DNA of 64,000 nt from Priestia filamentosa (GCF_900177535.1 NZ_FXAJ01000012.1:1-64000), one strand, 5' to 3'; positions 17,879-27,234 are shown, numbered from the stretch's first letter. Numbers and translations are program-made. Notes: generated by a model not told the origin, from the letters alone.

Positions 17879-18874
17879 TTATTTATTTTGTATTTTCTCT
17901 AAGTATTTAATGACTTTTGCTACATCTTCTTTCGTAATCTCTGCGTTTTCCCCTGTACGAATTGCCGAAGCCATTTGCGTATAGTACATCAAATAATTTC
18001 CTTTTATGATATGTCTTTTCTCCATTGTTCCATCCAACTTATGAAAATCATATAGGGCATTATCTCCGTAATTAGGATCTAGAGGCCTTACTCCTTGTAT
18101 TAACTGTGCCTCTTGTTCGCCCATCTTATGGAATTGATAAGTTCCATTAGGTGTCTGGATTGTATATCGTGGTTCCTCAACTATAGCTGCAGAGCTATGT
18201 TTAATTCTTGCTACATAATCACCGTAATCAAAAAGAACTTCAAACCAATCATTCACATTTGAACCTTCTCTAACTTTTTTTGTTATGGAATATAAATCTT
18301 TTGGTTCACCAAATAATTGGATGGCTTGATCAATAAAGTGAGCTCCTAAATCAAAAACAAAGTTTGCTCCTTCGTAGCCTTGTTCACGCCATTTTTCTTT
18401 CTGTACTGGATAATTGAAATCCCAGACCATACTCACTTCATATATTTTTTCAAAAGCACCTTGCTTTTTTAATTCAGATAGAGTTAAAAAGTCGCCATCA
18501 TATCGTCTATTATGGTAAGCCGAAATAAATAAGCCTTTTTCATCTGCGATTCTATTTAGTTCAACAGCTTCTTCATATGTTGCTGTATAAGGTTTTTCAA
18601 CAAGAACATGTTTATTTTTTTCTAACGCTTGCTTTGCATGATCAAAATGTAAATGACTAGGTGTTGTTATGACTACTAGTTCGATTTCTTCATCCTCTAA
18701 AAGCTCTTGATAATCTCTTACAAGATTGATATATGAATAATCTTGTTTTGCTGTATCACCATGACGTTGTACAACTGTTTTTAGTTTAAAATTCTCATGA
18801 GCATGTATAAATGGGCAATGAAATATACTTCCTGAAAATCCATATCCTAATACACCAGTAACAATTGGTTTCAT
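17879..18874 (-). CDS. Gfo/Idh/MocA family NAD(P)-dependent oxidoreductase
   Basis: A 331-aa sugar/cyclitol dehydrogenase. The N-terminal Rossmann fold is VTGVLGYGFSGSIFHCPF. The conserved EKPYTAT (lysine of the active site) lies near residue 94 and FDLGAHFIDQ near 175, followed by the GFO C-terminal domain. The length is normal. GGGGG precedes ATG 18874. It is the last gene of a three-gene minus-strand operon with an epimerase and another Gfo/Idh/MocA enzyme; the gap to the epimerase is about 38 nt. Such sets interconvert inositol-like or rare-sugar substrates. The exact substrate is not visible. Confidence 0.88.
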   Translation of the reverse strand: MKPIVTGVLGYGFSGSIFHCPFIHAHENFKLKTVVQRHGDTAKQDYSYINLVRDYQELLEDEEIELVVITTPSHLHFDHAKQALEKNKHVLVEKPYTATYEEAVELNRIADEKGLFISAYHNRRYDGDFLTLSELKKQGAFEKIYEVSMVWDFNYPVQKEKWREQGYEGANFVFDLGAHFIDQAIQLFGEPKDLYSITKKVREGSNVNDWFEVLFDYGDYVARIKHSSAAIVEEPRYTIQTPNGTYQFHKMGEQEAQLIQGVRPLDPNYGDNALYDFHKLDGTMEKRHIIKGNYLMYYTQMASAIRTGENAEITKEDVAKVIKYLEKIQNK

Positions 18875-18911
18875 ATTATCCCCCTTTTTAACTTTAACCT
18901 ATCAAGCTTTT

Positions 18912-19796
18912 CTATTTTATAAGGCCTATTTGTTTAAAATAATTCAATGTTTGTTTTGCTATTTTAAAGGGAGCACCAGCAGGAGCTGGATACATATCTT
19001 GTTCAACAACAGCTTCTCCAGTATATTGAATACACTCAAGGGTTTTGGTTAGTTGAACAAAATCAACATCCCCAGATTCTGGGTCACACATAACTCCTGA
19101 TTGGACGCCCTGCGCAAAAGCCCATTCGTTTTCTTCCATTTTTTCTCGAATGCTTTTATTACAGTCCTTTAAATGTAAGTATTTGATACGATCTTTATGT
19201 TTTTGAATAAAGGTGTTGGGATTTCCTCCAGAATACAGATGATGTCCTGTATCCAAACAAAGATCGATATCAATATCCCTTAAAAGTCTTTCAATCTCTT
19301 CTTCCGTCTCTACATGTGTTTCTGCATGTGGATGAAAAACAATTTGAATATCGGATTTAGCTTTAACATAGTCTACTATTTTTTTTATATTACCAATCAT
19401 TTGATTCCATTCATCATCATTAAGTTCTTTACTTGCGATACGATCGCCAGTAAAGAGATCTGTATACATTCCATCGATTAAAACTAAATACTTTGCGGAC
19501 GAAAAGTGACATTGTAATGAGAGAATTTTATCTAAGGTTTCATAAATAGGTTGAAGATCATTAATAAATACGATATCCGTCATTAATGTGGTTGCAATTA
19601 GCTCCAAATCTCGTTTAGAGAGCTCTTCTTTTAATCTAATTGGATCCGTAGGCAAATAACCCCATGGTCCTAACTCCAAAGTTTTATAACCTGCTTCTTG
19701 CATTTCATCTAAACATTGCTCCCATGATACTTGTTTTGGATCATCGGAAAACCATATTCCCCAAGAGTCAGGGGCAGTTCCTATTCTTATAGACAT
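18912..19796 (-). CDS. Sugar phosphate isomerase/epimerase (IolE/IolI-like TIM barrel)
   Basis: A 294-aa xylose-isomerase-like TIM barrel. MSIRIGTAPDSWGIWF at the start resembles inosose dehydratase IolE. TLELGPWGYLP, VFHPHAETHV, LCLDTGHHLYSGG, YLHLKDCN and AVVEQDMYP supply the usual metal-ligand Glu, Asp and His positions. ATG 19796 is preferred over an upstream ATG at 19829, because family similarity begins there and GGAAAAGGATAC precedes it. It then overlaps the end of the upstream dehydrogenase gene by 10 nt, so translation is probably coupled. With the two flanking oxidoreductases it suggests a cyclitol or keto-sugar route. Confidence 0.88.
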   Translation of the reverse strand: MSIRIGTAPDSWGIWFSDDPKQVSWEQCLDEMQEAGYKTLELGPWGYLPTDPIRLKEELSKRDLELIATTLMTDIVFINDLQPIYETLDKILSLQCHFSSAKYLVLIDGMYTDLFTGDRIASKELNDDEWNQMIGNIKKIVDYVKAKSDIQIVFHPHAETHVETEEEIERLLRDIDIDLCLDTGHHLYSGGNPNTFIQKHKDRIKYLHLKDCNKSIREKMEENEWAFAQGVQSGVMCDPESGDVDFVQLTKTLECIQYTGEAVVEQDMYPAPAGAPFKIAKQTLNYFKQIGLIK

Positions 19797-20941
19797 AGAG
19801 ATGTATCCTTTTCCTCGACTCTTTCCCATTGGTGTGTCTTAGCAGATTTTAAAATAGCTTGAATGCATGTATCAATTTTGGCCCCAAATTCAAAGTTACA
19901 CACATACTCTGCATCATTTGTAAATGCATTTAATACCTTAGCCACTTCAATCACCTTCATATCATTAAAGCTAATATTAATACCTGAAGCTGGTTGAAAT
20001 ACACCATAATCTCCATGATCTGGACCCAACAATATATTTCTAAACCCTCTATGCGTACTTTCTTCATTATGGAAGTAAACATTAACCTCATTTAGTCTCT
20101 CTAAATTAAAGGTAGCTGTACCTAAAGTGCCTTGAATTTCAAACGCTAAATAATTTTTTCTTCCAGTACCAATACGACTTGTAGATAATTGACCAATGGC
20201 CCCGGATTGATATAGAGCTGTAAAAGCCATATAATCTTCTGTTTCAACACTTGCCATTTCTGATGCGCCGGTTTTGGCTGGTCTCTCAGGAATATAGATT
20301 TTTGAAACAGCATTAACAGATTCAATATCTCCCATAATATATTGCGAAACACTTAATAGATGAGAGCCTAAATCGCCCAATGCTCCACTACCAGCTTGTT
20401 TTACAAGGTGTCTCCACGTAATAGCAATGGAAGGGTCAAGAAGCATGTCTTGATCATAACGTCCATCAAATCGCATGATTTCTCCTAACTTTCCTGACTG
20501 TACTAATTGTTTCATATATTCAGTGGCAGGATTCATAACGTTATTAAAGGCTACATAATTTAACACACCTTTTTCCTTCGCAATTTTTGCTAATTCTTTT
20601 GATTCCTCTGCACTTAGAGATAATGGTTTTTCACAATATACATTTTTTCCATTTAATAAAGCAGCTTTTGCTATTTCATAATGAAAAACATTTGGAGTGA
20701 CAATGTCAACAATATCAACCTCATCTGAATTAATGATATCCATCCAATTTGTCGTCCATTTTTCAAAACCAAATTTCTTAGCTTCCCTCTTAGAAACGCC
20801 TTCATTTACATCCATAATCATTTTAAAAACGGGCTTACCTATTTTATCTCCATATAAACTAAAGGCAGTTGTATAGGCATTCACATGTGCTTTACACATC
20901 CATCCGGCTCCAACCATTCCAATCCTCACTTTTTTACTCAT
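19787..20941 (-). CDS. Gfo/Idh/MocA family oxidoreductase
   Basis: A 384-aa NAD(P)-dependent dehydrogenase. The Rossmann start is RIGMVGAGWMCKAHV; DIVDIVTPNVFHYEIA and YCEKPLSLS (active-site lysine) follow near residue 100, and GDLGSHLLSVSQY near 190. AAGGAAGGG precedes ATG 20941. It is the first gene of the operon and is read divergently from the AraC-type regulator at 21060, with about 118 bp between them that should hold both promoters. The regulator probably controls the operon in response to the substrate. The substrate is unknown; inositol or a related sugar is the likeliest class. Confidence 0.88.
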   Translation of the reverse strand: MSKKVRIGMVGAGWMCKAHVNAYTTAFSLYGDKIGKPVFKMIMDVNEGVSKREAKKFGFEKWTTNWMDIINSDEVDIVDIVTPNVFHYEIAKAALLNGKNVYCEKPLSLSAEESKELAKIAKEKGVLNYVAFNNVMNPATEYMKQLVQSGKLGEIMRFDGRYDQDMLLDPSIAITWRHLVKQAGSGALGDLGSHLLSVSQYIMGDIESVNAVSKIYIPERPAKTGASEMASVETEDYMAFTALYQSGAIGQLSTSRIGTGRKNYLAFEIQGTLGTATFNLERLNEVNVYFHNEESTHRGFRNILLGPDHGDYGVFQPASGINISFNDMKVIEVAKVLNAFTNDAEYVCNFEFGAKIDTCIQAILKSAKTHQWERVEEKDTSLCL

Positions 20942-21059
20942 CTATTATCCCTTCCTTATAAGTTATTTGCTATTATGTAGATAGTATAATTTGTTTATGG
21001 TTAAGAATCATCGGATAAAATTGCTCAATAAATATCAAAATATTGCTGTGGAGGTTAGG

Positions 21060-21890
21060 ATGAAAGTAAATGAACTTGGAGTTTTGCCCAGCTCGGAACT
21101 TTATGTACATACCCCTAATGAATTTTCAAGAAAACATTTATTTACGATTCATTTTGCAGGCCGTTATGACTGTGACATGAATTACATTATTGAAAGAAAT
21201 TTTCATGACTATTATCTACTTCTTAAAGTAATTCGTGGACAACTTCGATTAGAATTTGAACAACAAACTTTTACTGTAAATGCTGATGAATTACTACTTT
21301 TTGATTGTCGTATTCCTCATAAATATTATGCAACAGCACCCCTTTCTTTTGAATTTATTCATTTCAATGGAAATGTCAGTAAAGAATTTTATGATATGAT
21401 TATCCAATCATATAGCCCAGTTATATCAGTGATAAATGAAATGGAGATTATAAGGACAATAGACAATATTTTTCACATGTTAGAACATAATGAGATAAGT
21501 GATTTTAAAGCTTCATACGAAGTCCATAAAATATTAAGCTGTTTATTGGAGGGAAATCATACCTTATCTTCAGAATCCGACTTAAAGGATGTTATGACAT
21601 TCATTGATGAAAATAGTGAAAAGCCTTTAAATATTAGTGATTTAGCTGATATAGCATCACTTAGTGTCTATCATTTTTCGAGAAAATTTAAAAAGTTTAC
21701 CGGTTTGTCACCCCATGAATATGTCATTTTTAAAAGATTAACACATGCTAAATCATTACTAAAAAATACGAGCTTCTCCATAAACAAAATATCCGACATG
21801 ATTGGATTTAGTTCACCTTCACATTTTATTGCTACCTTTAAAAAACATATGAATATGACTCCGAAAGAATTTAGGAATTTCCGTTTTTAG
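21060..21890 (+). CDS. AraC family transcriptional regulator
   Basis: A 276-aa regulator. The N-terminal cupin-like sensor contains HLFTIHFAGRYDC, LLLKVIRGQLRLEF and LLLFDCRIPHKYY. The C-terminal AraC/XylS domain has two helix-turn-helix units (LNISDLADIASLSVYHFSRKF, then INKISDMIGFSSPSHFIATFKK) and ends MTPKEFRNFRF. ATG 21060 is chosen because TGGAGG stands 5 nt before it; the frame extends to a TTG at 20991 without a ribosome site. A TATAAT at 20985 may be its -10. It is divergent from the sugar/cyclitol operon at 17.9-20.9 kb, its likely target. Confidence 0.9.
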   Translation: MKVNELGVLPSSELYVHTPNEFSRKHLFTIHFAGRYDCDMNYIIERNFHDYYLLLKVIRGQLRLEFEQQTFTVNADELLLFDCRIPHKYYATAPLSFEFIHFNGNVSKEFYDMIIQSYSPVISVINEMEIIRTIDNIFHMLEHNEISDFKASYEVHKILSCLLEGNHTLSSESDLKDVMTFIDENSEKPLNISDLADIASLSVYHFSRKFKKFTGLSPHEYVIFKRLTHAKSLLKNTSFSINKISDMIGFSSPSHFIATFKKHMNMTPKEFRNFRF

Positions 21891-22077
21891 AGATAAATCG
21901 ATTTATAGTGTCACTTTCCATTTTAATTATCCGGATAGTTATGTAGACAAGTTGTATATATAATGCTTTTTTCCCCTGGATGTTTTATCTATTAACTGTA
22001 TGATATATATGTTATATTCCGATTTATGGTTAGCTGTTTTGAACAACACAGAGATAACTTTGCAGAAAAAGATAAAG

Positions 22078-22114
22078 AATTGTGTAAAACACAATTGACA
22101 ATGATTATCATTAC
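22078..22114 (+). promoter_or_regulatory. Fur box with adjacent palindrome
   Basis: TGACAATGATTATCATTAC at 22096 matches the Bacillus Fur box (TGATAATNATTATCA). Immediately before it, AATTGTGT-aaa-ACACAATT is a perfect 8-bp palindrome that could be a second operator. Both precede the siderophore-binding lipoprotein gene. Confidence 0.8.
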
Positions 22115-22226
22115 CATTAGTATTAGTTTGATGTAATTATTAAAGTATTGAATAATTACTAATTACATACATTTTGATACAGAGGATGGTTGTTAACCTC
22201 CCCTATACATTAAGGAGCAGATTAAA

Positions 22227-23141
22227 CTGAAAAAGCTATTTATACCCTTTCTACTCTTGTGTGTCCTTATTCTCAGCGCTTGTGGAAATGACGAGAAATC
22301 GAATACGAAAAACTCATCAGAAACTGAAAAAGGAACGTTTACTTATCAATCAGAAAATGGTCCTGTTAAAGTACCTAAAAACCCGAAAAGAATAGTTGCT
22401 CTGACGAATGGACCGAATGTACTGGCTTTAAAAGGAAACCTTGTTGGAATTGACGAATGGAGCAGTACAAATCCTCTCTTTAAAGAAAAGTTAAAAGGAG
22501 TAACCGTTGTATCAGAGGATGATTTAGAGAAAATCATTGAACTAGATCCAGATTTAATTATTGCAGGATCTCAAATGAAAAATATTAATAAACTAAATGA
22601 GATTGCTCCAACTGTCGTATATACTTGGGGTAAGTTAGACTATTTAACACAGCAAGAGGAAATTGGAAAACTCTTAAATAGAGAAAAAGAAGCAAAAGAA
22701 TGGGTTAACGATTTCAAAAAACGTGCAAAATCAGCAGGAGAAGCAATACGAGCAAAAATTGGTGAAGATGCCACTGTTTCTGTAATTGAAAATGGAACAA
22801 AAGAATTTTATGTATTTGGAAACAACTATGCTCGAGGAACAGAAATACTGTATCAAGCAATGGAACTAAACATGCCAGAAAAAGTAAAAGAAACAGCTCT
22901 TAAATCAGGTATTCATACAATCTCAACTGAATTGCTTCCTGAGTTTGCTGGAGATTACATTATTCTTAGTACCACCCCTGATGGTGATAATTCATTTTTA
23001 AAAACGGATACATGGAAAAACATACCGGCAGTTCAGAACAATCATGTATTTAAAATTAATACTAAAGCATCTACCTACAGCGATCCAATCACTCTAGAGT
23101 ATCTTCTGAAATTTTTTGAAGACTCTTTTCTTAAAAACTGA
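22227..23141 (+). CDS. Iron-siderophore ABC transporter substrate-binding lipoprotein
   Basis: Membrane-anchored receptor lipoprotein of about 304 aa. The signal peptide KKLFIPFLLLCVLILSAC carries a perfect lipobox (LSAC). The FecB/FhuD-type fold follows, with KRIVALTNGPNVLALKG, PLFKEKL, IIELDPDLIIAG, IAPTVVYTWG and IPAVQNNHVFKI. No ATG, GTG or TTG lies at the head of the signal peptide. The first codon with AAGGAG at correct distance is CTG 22227 (or ATT 22221). A GTG at 22257 would delete the charged head of the signal peptide and half its hydrophobic core. A Fur box upstream indicates repression by iron. No permease or ATPase genes are adjacent, so it would need a partner system elsewhere. 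Confidence 0.87.
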   Translation: MKKLFIPFLLLCVLILSACGNDEKSNTKNSSETEKGTFTYQSENGPVKVPKNPKRIVALTNGPNVLALKGNLVGIDEWSSTNPLFKEKLKGVTVVSEDDLEKIIELDPDLIIAGSQMKNINKLNEIAPTVVYTWGKLDYLTQQEEIGKLLNREKEAKEWVNDFKKRAKSAGEAIRAKIGEDATVSVIENGTKEFYVFGNNYARGTEILYQAMELNMPEKVKETALKSGIHTISTELLPEFAGDYIILSTTPDGDNSFLKTDTWKNIPAVQNNHVFKINTKASTYSDPITLEYLLKFFEDSFLKN

Positions 23142-23147
23142 TATATA

Positions 23148-23195
23148 AAGAAGGCATTCTTTCATTAAGAATGCCTTCTTTACTTTCTTTTTATA
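23148..23195 (+). terminator. Terminator after the siderophore-binding gene
   Basis: A 15-bp perfect stem (AAAGAAGGCATTCTT, 5-nt loop) followed by a T/C-rich run. Confidence 0.9.
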
Positions 23196-23263
23196 AAAAT
23201 AAGTAACAAGTTGACTCTTTTATTAGTATTCGATTTGAAAAAGAAGGAACAATAAAGTATAAT

Positions 23264-23284
23264 TGATTATGATAATCATTATCA
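23264..23284 (+). promoter_or_regulatory. Fur box upstream of fbpA-like gene
   Basis: TGATTATGATAATCATTATCA is an overlapping 7-1-7 Fur palindrome only 18 bp before the start codon, so it must sit in the leader or core promoter. Confidence 0.85.
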
Positions 23285-23301
23285 ATTATGGCGGTGGATA
23301 G

Positions 23302-23457
23302 ATGAGTGATCAAGTATATCCTGAAACAGAATTGCAGAAAACACTTGTTATTAATTCTTTATTAGATTTGGGCATTTATAAAAAAGGAAACAAACATCTG
23401 TATGAACTCACTCTAATAGAATTAGAAGAATACTACGATGTAAAGAGACATATGTAA
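23302..23457 (+). CDS. Fur-regulated basic protein FbpA-like
   Basis: A 51-aa protein with the FbpA pattern: LVINSLLDLGIYKKG followed by LYELTLIELEEYY near the C-terminus. In B. subtilis, FbpA works with the sRNA FsrA in the iron-sparing response, down-regulating iron-rich proteins. GGTGG precedes ATG 23302, and a strong Fur box lies 18 bp upstream, which supports the call. The N-terminus is less basic than in B. subtilis FbpA, so the role could differ. It stands 160 bp behind the siderophore-receptor gene and is separated from it by a terminator. The following 290 bp hold no convincing gene. Confidence 0.75.
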   Translation: MSDQVYPETELQKTLVINSLLDLGIYKKGNKHLYELTLIELEEYYDVKRHM

Positions 23458-23749
23458 ACCAAATAACTCTTAGAATTTCATTTTATTCATCTATAGATTA
23501 CTTTATTCTGTTCTAAAGCTTTCTCCCCATAGTCAAAATTATATCCATTTAAGGGTACATGACATGATTGTAGAAAGGATATAACATGATTCTCTTGAGA
23601 GATGTGGCAAGATACGAATACAGTCAACTACCTGTCCCTAGTCGTAGTTATAAGAAACTTCAACATAATGGATGATTCTCTTTTTACTTTATAAAGAAGA
23701 ATGAATGACAAAGATTAAATAACTATTTACATGATGGAGAGTGATTTAA

Positions 23750-24136
23750 GTGCAAGCTAGTGCAACTGATATCTTTAAAAAATTAGGTGTTGAAGAACTT
23801 AACACTCCTTTGCCTCATACATCTAGGTTGGAAGGAAGATATCCTGGAGAAGAAATCATTGATTATGTTTTAGGGTCAATGATACATATCTATTATAGAC
23901 AAGAAGTAATGGATGAATTAGAAACATTAGATTCTGTAATTTCTAATAATAAAGGTGAGAAGTGGGTGAATGTTAAAGAACTCTTCTCTGTGATAGGGAA
24001 AGACAGTAGAGAAAATCTGGAGTATGGAATTTCAAGGGCTTATGAGTTTGGTTATGTGAATGTAGTATTATTTAATGGAGTAAGATATTTTAATCTAACT
24101 GATAAGTGTGAGAACGTAAAATTATATGAGGTTTAA
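23750..24136 (+). CDS. Hypothetical protein, 128 aa
   Basis: I do not recognise this protein. It starts at GTG 23750 (GGAGAGTGATTTAA before it). An N-terminal part, ATDIFKKLGVEELNTPLPHTSRLEGRYPGEEI, is followed by a region rich in short helices and strands (WVNVKELFSVIGKDSRENLEYGISRAYEFGYVNV, then VRYFNLTDK). That second part could be a winged-helix-like fold, but no recognition helix is clear. It has no signal peptide or membrane span. Neighbours (fbpA-like upstream, panD downstream) give no hint. A GGCCGCC dispersed hairpin follows. Confidence 0.6.
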   Translation: MQASATDIFKKLGVEELNTPLPHTSRLEGRYPGEEIIDYVLGSMIHIYYRQEVMDELETLDSVISNNKGEKWVNVKELFSVIGKDSRENLEYGISRAYEFGYVNVVLFNGVRYFNLTDKCENVKLYEV

Positions 24137-24204
24137 CCTTATAAATACAAAAGCTTATACTAGAAAGTTTGAGCTTTTGTTATAACCTTTAGCCTTCTTA
24201 TAGA

Positions 24205-24246
24205 AAAGGCCGCCCAATATCCATTCATGGATAAGGCGGTCTTAAG
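24205..24246 (+). repeat. GACCGCC/GGCGGTC dispersed hairpin, copy 2
   Basis: AAAAGGCCGCCCAATATCC...GGATAAGGCGGTCTT followed by AAGTATATTTATGACTA, the same flank as the copies at 5341 and 31569. It probably terminates the 23750 gene. Confidence 0.75.
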
Positions 24247-24490
24247 TATATTTATGACTAACTAATAGAAAAGTAAGTCTTAGTAGTATGGATCTGTATA
24301 GATTACTTTCTAACTTAAACTCTAGTGAGATAACACTAGAGTTCCGTTCTCTGATCCACTTTAGAATTTTGCTTGAAAGGAAAAACTAGAATTTACACTT
24401 TGCTGCCAATAAGGCAACTTTAAAATATTTTCAAAAGAATAATTGTAGTTTATTATAGGATATAGTTGTTATTATTCAGGAGGCATTTAT

Positions 24491-24889
24491 ATGAGATTGA
24501 CATTAATGAAGTCTAAAATCCATCGTGCAACAGTGACAGAAGCTAACTTGAATTACGTAGGGAGCGTCACTATTGATGAAGAAATCCTTGAAAGTGTTGG
24601 ATTATTACCAAACGAGAAAGTACAGGTTGTTAACATCAATAATGGCGAAAGAATCGAAACTTATGCAATTAAAGGGGAAAAAGGTAGTGGGGTTATTTGT
24701 CTAAATGGAGCAGCAGCCCGTTTATTCCAACCCGGTGATTTAGTAATTATTATTGGTTATGCTGATATGGAAGAAGAAGAAGCCAAAGTCCATAAACCCA
24801 AAGTAGCTATTATGGGCGAGAATAATGTAATAGAAGAAATGATAACAGATGAGAATCATGGTGAGAAAAAGGGGACATTAGCCCTCTGA
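24491..24889 (+). CDS. panD: Aspartate 1-decarboxylase (pyruvoyl enzyme)
   Basis: Makes beta-alanine from L-aspartate for pantothenate and coenzyme A. The 132-aa proenzyme begins [20 protein letters not shown]. The self-cleavage site is G24-S25 in NYVGSVTID, where S25 becomes the pyruvoyl group. Y57 (RIETYAIKG) and the [12 protein letters not shown] loop are conserved. CAGGAGG lies 7-8 nt before ATG 24491. It is usually part of panBCD, but here it stands alone with no panB or panC nearby. It may therefore be a second copy beside a chromosomal operon, or a beta-alanine source for other uses. It is intact. Confidence 0.95.
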   Translation: MRLTLMKSKIHRATVTEANLNYVGSVTIDEEILESVGLLPNEKVQVVNINNGERIETYAIKGEKGSGVICLNGAAARLFQPGDLVIIIGYADMEEEEAKVHKPKVAIMGENNVIEEMITDENHGEKKGTLAL

Positions 24890-24960
24890 TAAAATAAAAA
24901 GTATGTAAAAGGATAAAGCTTTTTATTTGTTGCGGAATCTAATGTATATTAATCTATAAA

Positions 24961-25135
24961 ACTGGTCAAACTAATAACACATTCCCCATTCGTATAAATT
25001 TGAGAATCCTTTGCTGCTGATCAGCAAAGGATTCTTTTTAATTACAGTTAGTTCATTATAAGTTAGGTAACGTAAAATAGATTATTAAAAGAGAAAAAGA
25101 GCAAATTCGTTCAACAACACCGAATTTGCTCTTTT
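24961..25135 (+). repeat. Segmental repeat F copy 2, including family A hairpin copy 5
   Basis: AACTGGTCAAACTAATAA, ATTCCCC, a strong terminator ATCCTTTGCTG...CAGCAAAGGAT with T's (ends panD), then a family A hairpin (AGAGCAAATTCG...CGAATTTGCTCT). It matches 15121-15300 in order and spacing. The following 250 bp (25136-25386) hold no gene that I can support. Confidence 0.75.
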
Positions 25136-25386
25136 GTGTCCAAGCTTTCTGATCCTCTAGCTGCTTTATTTGGTATGGAACGTTGGAACGACAATACAAT
25201 CATCAAATTTTTGCTTTTGAACGAACTAATAACGAGTTTTATAAGTTCTGAGGCAGGGCATTTTTCCAATACAATTCCCTTTTTGGATAGAGGAAATAGC
25301 TGAATTTCGAATCAATCTAAAAATCGCGCCACAACTAGGGAGAGATGTTTACATCATTTTATTTACCCTTAGCCATATTGAAAAAA

Positions 25387-26817
25387 TTATCTTGCTTCGG
25401 AAATCCTCTCCGTCCACTCTCCAACAAATTCAGCTTCATTATAAGAATAGAAGTTTTTTAGAATCTCCTCACGATTATCAGAGAATAACTGGTCTGCCAC
25501 AGCTGACACTAGTCTAGGTATTCCATATCTCATTCCTGAAAGCGCAGAGGCTGTGATGCCACAGCTAACTAATGCTGAATAGTTAAAAGCAAAAAGTCCG
25601 TGAAGATGTTTTGACTCCTTTTTATCTCGGCATGTGAAAGTAAATCCAGGGCCAAGATAAGGATGCGCATCAAGCATATGATTGGCGATCTCATCAGGTG
25701 CATTATAATAGTCATCCCAACGTGCAATATGGCGTTCGAAAAGCTTTAGCTCTGGACGTAGGGAAGGATTAGTAACAAGACCGGTAGCAATGATTAGAAA
25801 ATCAAAAGTAAATTTACCTTGTGGGGTAGTGACAACAGCCTTCTCAGCTTCATACTGTACGTCAAGCCATGGAGCACCTAAATATAATTGAAAGCCAGGA
25901 TGCGAAGCTGCACGTTCAAATGTTTCATTTGTAGGGGGTTGATTATGCTTAAAGAAATGAGCCATAACGGCATATTTATCAGCATCGGATAGAACATTAA
26001 AACGTTCAATTAGACCTGACCCCTCCATTTGTCGAATGGGATTAATGCGTGGCATCTCCGTGCGGCGAACAAACACATGAGCTGAACTTACTCCTTCGGA
26101 TAATGCAAAATAGGCATTATCAAAAGCTGAGGCCCCACCGCCTAAAACTGCTACCTTCTTACCTTTAAGCGCCTCAAAGTCAATGTTTTCTGAGGTATGT
26201 GCATAGAGGTGACGAGGTAATGATTTAGAAATCATAGGTGGTACGTGCCATTCCCCACCGCCTTGAATACCAGTAGCTAAGATAACCTTACGGGCCAGTA
26301 ATGTATTAGAAGGTGCGCCTGCTCCCTCAATATGCAGTCGATAAACATTTTCTTCTGCAGGCTCAATCAGCTTTAGCTTTACCTCATTAACAACAGGTAG
26401 ATTAAGAACTTTCCGATACCAACGTAGATAGTTCATCCAATCGCCCCGTGGAATCTTATCGACGTCCTCCCAACTTTTTGATCCAAATTGCGCTTCCCAC
26501 CAGGAGCGAAAAGTCAGAGAAGGAACTCCAAGATCAATAGAGGTCAAATGTTTAGGTGTCCGCAATGTCATCATACGAGCGTAAGTTACCCATGGTCCTT
26601 CATATCCTTCAACGTTTTCATCGAGGATCAGGATATTAGATATTCGTTCACGCAAAAGCCCAAAGGCTGCACCTAAGCCACATTGGCCGCCTCCTATAAT
26701 CACCGTATCGTAGACATGACCCTCAGCATGGCTGGTTGGATATACCCAGTCAGCTCCCCCATATGCAAGATAAGAAAGGTCCCTTTTTACTCTTTCATTT
26801 AAAGCTTCTAAGCTCAT
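25387..26817 (-). CDS. FMO-like FAD/NAD(P)-binding monooxygenase, candidate urate hydroxylase
   Basis: A 476-aa flavoprotein with two dinucleotide-binding folds: TVIIGGGQCGLGAAFGLL near residue 38 (FAD) and KVAVLGGGASAFDNAYFAL near 225 (NADPH), plus FDFLIIATGLVTNP near 345. That is the layout of flavin-containing and Baeyer-Villiger monooxygenases. It is the last gene of a minus-strand operon whose other members transport urate-like bases and process 5-hydroxyisourate and OHCU. The operon has no copper-free uricase domain, so I infer that this enzyme performs the urate-to-hydroxyisourate step, as flavin-dependent urate hydroxylases do elsewhere. GAAAGGAATG precedes ATG 26817. The enzyme class is well supported; the substrate is inference. 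Confidence 0.8.
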   Translation of the reverse strand: MSLEALNERVKRDLSYLAYGGADWVYPTSHAEGHVYDTVIIGGGQCGLGAAFGLLRERISNILILDENVEGYEGPWVTYARMMTLRTPKHLTSIDLGVPSLTFRSWWEAQFGSKSWEDVDKIPRGDWMNYLRWYRKVLNLPVVNEVKLKLIEPAEENVYRLHIEGAGAPSNTLLARKVILATGIQGGGEWHVPPMISKSLPRHLYAHTSENIDFEALKGKKVAVLGGGASAFDNAYFALSEGVSSAHVFVRRTEMPRINPIRQMEGSGLIERFNVLSDADKYAVMAHFFKHNQPPTNETFERAASHPGFQLYLGAPWLDVQYEAEKAVVTTPQGKFTFDFLIIATGLVTNPSLRPELKLFERHIARWDDYYNAPDEIANHMLDAHPYLGPGFTFTCRDKKESKHLHGLFAFNYSALVSCGITASALSGMRYGIPRLVSAVADQLFSDNREEILKNFYSYNEAEFVGEWTERISEAR

Positions 26818-26871
26818 TATTTTTCATTCCTTTCAATATATGACTTACTATCTTGTGCACTAATTGTTAAG

Positions 26872-27234
26872 TTAGCTGCCTCTATAGATTTGGTAACCCC
26901 ATGGAGAAACAAGCAAGGGAACATGATAATGTGATGATGAGTTATCAATGCCAATTCGTACTGACACCTTATCAAGAAAGGCTGGATTAGATAGTTGTAC
27001 CTCTTTTTTTCTAAAATAATCTCCAATATAAATTAATAATTCATACTCTCCCGATTGCATCTTATCCAACGTAAGAAGTGGATCATCTAATCGACCATCT
27101 AAATTAGTTGTTGCGGTGTTTAACAAACATCTATTTGATCCTTCCCAACGATAAAGCTCAATATCCACCTCCCCAGCAGGGTGACCGTGTGTTAAATCTA
27201 AAATATGGGTTGTAAGTCCTTTCATCTCATCCAC
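26872..27234 (-). CDS. pucM: 5-hydroxyisourate hydrolase (transthyretin-like)
   Basis: Hydrolyses 5-hydroxyisourate to OHCU, the second step of urate breakdown. About 117-120 aa with the family's three signatures: LTTHILDLTHGHPA at the start (catalytic His), LDGRLDDPLL in the middle (Arg) and the C-terminal YQIYRGS. The length matches PucM. ATG 27234 or ATG 27225 may be used; GGATGTGG lies upstream of both. It follows the OHCU decarboxylase gene by 8 nt and precedes the flavoprotein gene by 54 nt, so all are one operon. Cytosolic tetramer by family knowledge. Confidence 0.93.
   Translation of the reverse strand: MDEMKGLTTHILDLTHGHPAGEVDIELYRWEGSNRCLLNTATTNLDGRLDDPLLTLDKMQSGEYELLIYIGDYFRKKEVQLSNPAFLDKVSVRIGIDNSSSHYHVPLLVSPWGYQIYRGS

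Noticed and set aside
23586-23675. 29-codon ATG frame with GAAAGG upstream
   Set aside because: The ribosome site is good, but the peptide matches nothing known to me and has no second copy; chance is likely.
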